Shown here: in pieces, positions 5,528 through 8,591 of the stretch | Position numbering within the stretch: position 1 is the stretch's first letter | How the letters are laid out: every line of letters begins with the position of its first letter | Source: an uncultured Collinsella sp. | Lineage (GTDB): Bacteria; Actinomycetota; Coriobacteriia; Coriobacteriales; Coriobacteriaceae | Length of the DNA: 8,591 nucleotides | Reading direction: 5' to 3' | NCBI GenBank assembly: GCA_958453575.1 | Contig: CAUDYH010000040.1 | Coordinates: forward strand, 1-8,591 | Translations under genes and position numbers: made by a program | Notes under the pieces: model-generated | What the model was told of the DNA's origin: nothing | Seen by the model: the letters and a program-made list of their open reading frames with translations, nothing else | Databases searched by the model: none

Positions 5528-7825
5528 GCGACGAATCAGCGCCGAGACCTCGGGCATCTTAAGGACGACGGCAAGGCCAAAGGTAACAGCAAGCGAGACG
5601 ACACCCGCAACGCAAACGTAGCCAAGAGTAATCAGAATCGAGCCGCCAAGTGCCCCGACAAAGTGCTCAAGCGCCCACATGACGCCGGCGCCTGCGGCAG
5701 CACCCAGGCCACCGAGCAAAAGGCCAAAGAAACCGCCATGCAGGATAGATTTAACCTGAAGACCACGCAGACGACGACGCAGCCACCACAGCGAGCAACC
5801 GACCAAGATCACGTAGTCGACGACATACGAAAGCGCGATTGCCGGCATACCGAAGCCCAGCACAACGCCAAACAGCAGCACCGAACCGGCCTGACCGATA
5901 GCGGAGTACAGGCAATAGCGGCTATAAGGTTTCATATCGAGCAGGGCCGAGAAGCTCTTCTGCATCAGCACGACCACGCCGTAGAGCGGCAGGGAAAGTG
6001 CCAGATAGATAAGGAACTCCGACACCAGCGCCACACCGGATTCATCGAACTTGCCGGCGCAGTAGATCATGTTGAGCGGACGGGCGAAGACGATCAGGTA
6101 CATCGCAAACGGAATCAGGAAGAAGAGCATCTGGGCGACACCGCGCGAAATGCCCGTGCGGACGCTGTCGTAATCCTTCTCCTGCGTATCGTGAGAGAGT
6201 TCGGTATAGAGTGCCGTCGAAAGCGAGGCGGCGATCAGCGCATAGGGCAGCGTGTACCACAGGCGCGCATATGCGATGACGGAAGGGCCGGTCTCGGGCT
6301 GCACCACCAGCGCGGCGGCATTGGTAATGGAGGTCGAGACAAACATGCACACCGTGGCGAGCAGCGTCGGGATACCAAGCGCAATCGTCTGTCGCAGCGC
6401 GGGGTCCTTAAAGTCGATATGGATATGAGGATGCACGCCATGCTTGCCGAGCGCGGGAATCTGGCAGGCCATCTGGACAAAAACGCCGAGGGTCGTACCG
6501 GCTGCGATCAAGATAATGCCGACCCGCTCGCCAAATTGTGCAGACACGGGAGCAAAGCCCATAAAGCTGGCGATGACGATGACATTGTTGAGAACCGGGG
6601 CAAACGTCGACCAGAAGTAGTCGCGGTGTGCGTTGAGAACACCCGAGAACACCGAGCCCAAGCCATAAAACAGAATTTGGATAGCAAAGAAGCGGAACAT
6701 GAACGCAGCGGTATCCATGCTGTCGCCATTACCCGAAAGGAACGACTGCGTCCAAATAAAGCCGGGAGCAAACACGGTGCCCAGCAGCGAGATGCCGCCC
6801 AGCACCAGAAGCAGAATACCGAGCAGGTTGCCGACATACTCGTTCGATGCCTCGCGGCCCTGCTCGCGCCTCACGCCCATATACACCGGCAAAAACGCCG
6901 TAACGAGCATGCCGCCCATCACGAGCTCGTAGAGCATGTTGGGCAGGTTGTTGGCAACCTGATAGGAGGACGAGAGCAGCGACATGCCGATGGCGGCCGC
7001 CATGGCCCACGTGCGGATAAACCCGGTGACGCGCGACACGATGGTCAGCACGGTCATGAGGCCAGCAGAACGACCAACCGTGGAGTAGTCCGAAGAACCC
7101 ATATCGTCTACGTCGTCCTGAGAGTCCTCATGAACCTTATCTTGTGGCGGCAAATCGTCCACGACGGCAAAGGAGCCGGTCATCGCAAAGGGATCGTCAA
7201 CCAAAACGGCGTCATCAGCAGGTGCAGCGCCATCGCTGTTCGGCATGTTGTTACCGGATACGGCATCATCATCGAATATGGCATGGTCGCCAAACACCGT
7301 GTCAACTTCTTTGGCGGCGACGGTTCGGGCAGAAAACGACAGAGGGTCCCAGTCGTCATCACCGTCGATGGCCACGCCCTCGACGGGATCGGTCGAACCA
7401 AGCGGCGACCATTCGTCATCCGAAAGAAGCGGCTCGTCATCATCATGAACCGCGGGCTTGGCGGAACGAGCGACAGGAGCGCTCTGCGGCGTGCTCTTTC
7501 CCTGGGCTGCCATCAAAAACACCGCCGTCTCATCGGGACGCGGCACACGAGGAGCCTCGGAGGCGACCGGCGTCACGTTGGCGCTCGATTGAGCGGCGGC
7601 CAAAAAGACAGCCGTCTCATCGGGACGAGCCGAAGAAAGAACCGTACGGGGAAGCGCCGTGCCGGCACCGGCGGCACGCAAGTACACGGCCGTCTCGCCC
7701 GGGTCAGCGGCAGCGGACCAGGCGTTTCGAATCTCGTTATCGAACGAAGCAGCCTCGGGCGCGGGCGCCTGAGGAGCCGACCCTTTTGCAAAGTGAGCTC
7801 CGCGCTTTGATTCTTCCTGCGGCAT
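5522..7825 (-). CDS. murJ: MurJ/MviN lipid II flippase with long acidic N-terminal extension
   Basis: MurJ moves lipid II across the cytoplasmic membrane for peptidoglycan synthesis. The protein has 767 residues, against roughly 510-550 for a plain MurJ. Residues 1 to about 250 are hydrophilic, rich in Ala, Pro, Asp and Ser, with no membrane segment. They contain three copies of a [GD]ETAV[YF]L-x-AA motif at 43-52, 69-78 and 98-107 and two DD[ED]W[SD]PL motifs at 136-142 and 156-162. The transporter domain follows from about 253, with SRVTGFIR (264-271; its two Arg match the essential pair early in E. coli MurJ), ANNLPNMLYELVMGGML typical of the family, and many hydrophobic helices to residue 756. 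ATG 7825 has AGAGAGGA (7833-7840) seven bases upstream and lies three bases after the ybaK stop. The extension is presumably cytoplasmic; regulation by phosphorylation is only an inference. Confidence 0.94.
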   Translation of the reverse strand: MPQEESKRGAHFAKGSAPQAPAPEAASFDNEIRNAWSAAADPGETAVYLRAAGAGTALPRTVLSSARPDETAVFLAAAQSSANVTPVASEAPRVPRPDETAVFLMAAQGKSTPQSAPVARSAKPAVHDDDEPLLSDDEWSPLGSTDPVEGVAIDGDDDWDPLSFSARTVAAKEVDTVFGDHAIFDDDAVSGNNMPNSDGAAPADDAVLVDDPFAMTGSFAVVDDLPPQDKVHEDSQDDVDDMGSSDYSTVGRSAGLMTVLTIVSRVTGFIRTWAMAAAIGMSLLSSSYQVANNLPNMLYELVMGGMLVTAFLPVYMGVRREQGREASNEYVGNLLGILLLVLGGISLLGTVFAPGFIWTQSFLSGNGDSMDTAAFMFRFFAIQILFYGLGSVFSGVLNAHRDYFWSTFAPVLNNVIVIASFMGFAPVSAQFGERVGIILIAAGTTLGVFVQMACQIPALGKHGVHPHIHIDFKDPALRQTIALGIPTLLATVCMFVSTSITNAAALVVQPETGPSVIAYARLWYTLPYALIAASLSTALYTELSHDTQEKDYDSVRTGISRGVAQMLFFLIPFAMYLIVFARPLNMIYCAGKFDESGVALVSEFLIYLALSLPLYGVVVLMQKSFSALLDMKPYSRYCLYSAIGQAGSVLLFGVVLGFGMPAIALSYVVDYVILVGCSLWWLRRRLRGLQVKSILHGGFFGLLLGGLGAAAGAGVMWALEHFVGALGGSILITLGYVCVAGVVSLAVTFGLAVVLKMPEVSALIRRK
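7514..7627. repeat. Internal direct repeat in murJ
   Basis: Bases 7514-7540 and 7601-7627 match at 25 of 27 positions, including an identical 17-mer GCCGTCTCATCGGGACG. They encode the second and third copies of the DETAVFL motif. A diverged third copy lies at about 7689-7705. Confidence 0.75.
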
Positions 7826-7828
7826 CGC

Positions 7829-8329
7829 TCAGTCCTCTCTCGTAATCGCGGCAACCGTCGCCCCGCAAAATGCAATTAAATCATCGGGTGCAAGCTCGAG
7901 CTGATAACCACGCTTGCCTCCCGAAATAAAAATGGTATCCCAAAGGACGCATGTCTCATCAATGAGCGTCCGGTAGCGTTTTTTCATACCGACCGGGCTG
8001 CAGCCGCCGCGAACGTAGCCAGTCGCCGCAAGCAAATCCTTCACATGCATCATGGCCAAGGACTTCTCCCCCGCGGCACGCGCGGCGGACTTAAGATCGA
8101 GCTCGTCGGCAACAGGGATACAGCACACGACATAGTCGTTGGACGGTGTCACGCAGACCAAAGTCTTAAATCCTTGACCGGGCTCCTCGCCAAGCTGCTC
8201 CGAAATCGCGACCCCCAGGCCCACCGACTCATCACCATCGTCTTCGTACGTATGTAGAACATAGGAAATGCCGGCGCTTTCCAGCTCGCGCATCGCATTG
8301 GTTTTTGGCGTCTTTACAGCCTTTGCCAT
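7829..8329 (-). CDS. ybaK: YbaK-type Cys-tRNA(Pro)/aminoacyl-tRNA deacylase
   Basis: This is a cytoplasmic trans-editing enzyme that hydrolyses mischarged tRNA, classically Cys-tRNA(Pro) made in error by prolyl-tRNA synthetase. It has 166 residues, close to the family norm of about 160. Family signatures are KTNAMRELE near the start, FKTLV (54-58, with Lys55 at the position of the catalytic lysine), PVADELDLK (72-80), TGYVRGGCSPVGMKKR (103-118) and TIFISGGKRGYQLEL (132-146). I chose ATG 8329-8327 because AAAGGA (8336-8341) lies six bases upstream; an open frame continues upstream to 8425 but crosses the leader hairpin and has no family similarity there. It heads the ybaK-murJ-uvrC unit and ends three bases before murJ. 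The exact tRNA preference within the YbaK/EbsC/ProX group cannot be settled here. Confidence 0.94.
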   Translation of the reverse strand: MAKAVKTPKTNAMRELESAGISYVLHTYEDDGDESVGLGVAISEQLGEEPGQGFKTLVCVTPSNDYVVCCIPVADELDLKSAARAAGEKSLAMMHVKDLLAATGYVRGGCSPVGMKKRYRTLIDETCVLWDTIFISGGKRGYQLELAPDDLIAFCGATVAAITRED

Positions 8330-8335
8330 GACATA

Positions 8336-8341
8336 TCCTTT
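8336..8341 (-). promoter_or_regulatory. Ribosome binding site that fixes the ybaK start
   Basis: AAAGGA on the minus strand lies six bases before ATG 8329, ruling against the longer open frame that begins at 8425. Confidence 0.7.
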
Positions 8342-8342
8342 C

Positions 8343-8362
8343 CCTCGCATTCGGACGCGAGG
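8343..8362 (-). other. Leader hairpin upstream of ybaK
   Basis: CCTCGC (8343-8348) and GCGAGG (8357-8362) form a perfect 6-bp stem with an eight-base loop. It ends one base before the ribosome site and would begin at about the first transcribed base if the TATACT at 8367-8372 is the -10. Confidence 0.45.
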
Positions 8363-8366
8363 ATTA

Positions 8367-8397
8367 AGTATATGTCCAATTCGGCTGCATACGTCAC
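8367..8397 (-). promoter_or_regulatory. Candidate promoter for ybaK-murJ-uvrC
   Basis: TATACT (8367-8372) is a good -10. The best upstream -35 candidate is GTGACG at 8392-8397 with a long 19-base spacer, so the prediction rests mainly on the -10 and its position after the hairpin that follows uvrA. Confidence 0.3.
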
Positions 8398-8410
8398 TTC
8401 GACACAGCAA

Positions 8411-8441
8411 GCGCCATCGAATCACAAGGAGTCGATGGCGC
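8411..8441 (-). terminator. Terminator-like hairpin after uvrA
   Basis: GCGCCATCGA (8411-8420) and TCGATGGCGC (8432-8441) are perfect 10-bp arms with an 11-base loop, starting 20 bases after the uvrA stop. The minus-strand sequence that follows, TTGCTGTGT, is only moderately U-rich. It is the strongest terminator candidate in the window by stem quality. Confidence 0.6.
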
Positions 8442-8461
8442 CCATAAACTGAATCGCCTAT

Positions 8462-8591
8462 TTATTGAGCATCAAGTTGAGCCTGACGCTCCCGGTCGCG
8501 CCTGAGCAACGGCGCCAAAAACTTGCCCGTATAACTCTGCGGACAGTCCGCAACCTGCTCCGGTGTGCCCGAAACCACGACGGTTCCGCCG
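8462..8591 (-). CDS. uvrA: UvrA excinuclease ATPase, C-terminal 42 residues (gene runs off the right edge)
   Basis: UvrA is the damage-sensing ATPase of nucleotide excision repair. Reading from the right edge, the translation starts [17 protein letters not shown], continues [13 protein letters not shown] and ends in a short charged tail before TAA at 8464-8462. The pattern GG-x-VV-x-x-GTPE-x-VA...SYTG-x-(F/Y)L is the characteristic C-terminus of UvrA. Only this end is visible, so length, zinc fingers and ATPase motifs cannot be assessed. It is in the same direction as ybaK-murJ-uvrC but is separated from them by a hairpin and probably a promoter. Confidence 0.88.
   Translation of the reverse strand, partial: GGTVVVSGTPEQVADCPQSYTGKFLAPLLRRDRERQAQLDAQ

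Noticed and set aside
3986..7810. A 1274-codon open frame on the plus strand, antisense to uvrC and murJ
   Set aside because: It is exactly codon-aligned with the two sense genes, which share a frame because they abut. A stop would need a TTA, CTA or TCA codon in the sense genes, and these are avoided here. The product is His/Arg/Gln/Asp-rich with no domain or signal pattern. It says something about codon bias, not about a gene.
8330..8425. 32-residue N-terminal extension of ybaK
   Set aside because: A strong ribosome site points to ATG 8329, the extension overlaps the hairpin and candidate promoter, and the family begins near KTNAM.

Overview
The window is GC-rich, and every gene I can support lies on the minus strand. 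A Tat-exported lipoprotein peptide-binding protein, no detectable TTA, CTA or TCA codons across about 1270 codons, and the order uvrA-ybaK-murJ-uvrC suggest an actinomycetote, most likely of class Coriobacteriia (Collinsella-like). This placement is inferred from protein character and gene order; no rRNA or other decisive marker is present.

Read in the direction of transcription (right to left): the last 42 codons of uvrA (8591-8462); a 132-base gap with a terminator-like hairpin and a possible promoter; ybaK, an editing hydrolase for mischarged tRNA (8329-7829); murJ, a lipid II flippase with a 250-residue acidic N-terminal extension (7825-5522); and uvrC, the nucleotide-excision-repair incision nuclease (5515-3575). 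ybaK, murJ and uvrC are separated by only a few bases and look co-transcribed and translationally coupled. A 365-base non-coding stretch follows (3574-3210), holding a weak terminator, inverted repeats, an operator-like 23-bp palindrome and candidate promoters. Then comes a peptide ABC importer operon: binding lipoprotein (3209-1596), DppB-type permease (1438-482) and the start of a DppC-type permease (478-1, cut by the window edge). The ATPase genes normally found with such an operon would lie beyond the left edge.

The two halves have separate jobs. The right half combines DNA repair (UvrA and UvrC act in the same excision pathway), translation quality control and cell-wall precursor flipping. 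The left half imports peptides: the lipoprotein captures substrate outside the membrane and DppB/DppC form the channel.

Most genes are ordinary housekeeping families. The parts worth a second look are the four consecutive stem-loops between the binding protein and dppB, the palindrome nested in a wider inverted repeat upstream of the binding protein, the repeated DETAV-type motif in the MurJ extension, and the altered cysteine pattern in UvrC at the place where other UvrC proteins hold an iron-sulfur cluster. I found no CRISPR array, insertion sequence, tRNA, rRNA or phage gene, and no convincing new multi-gene system.
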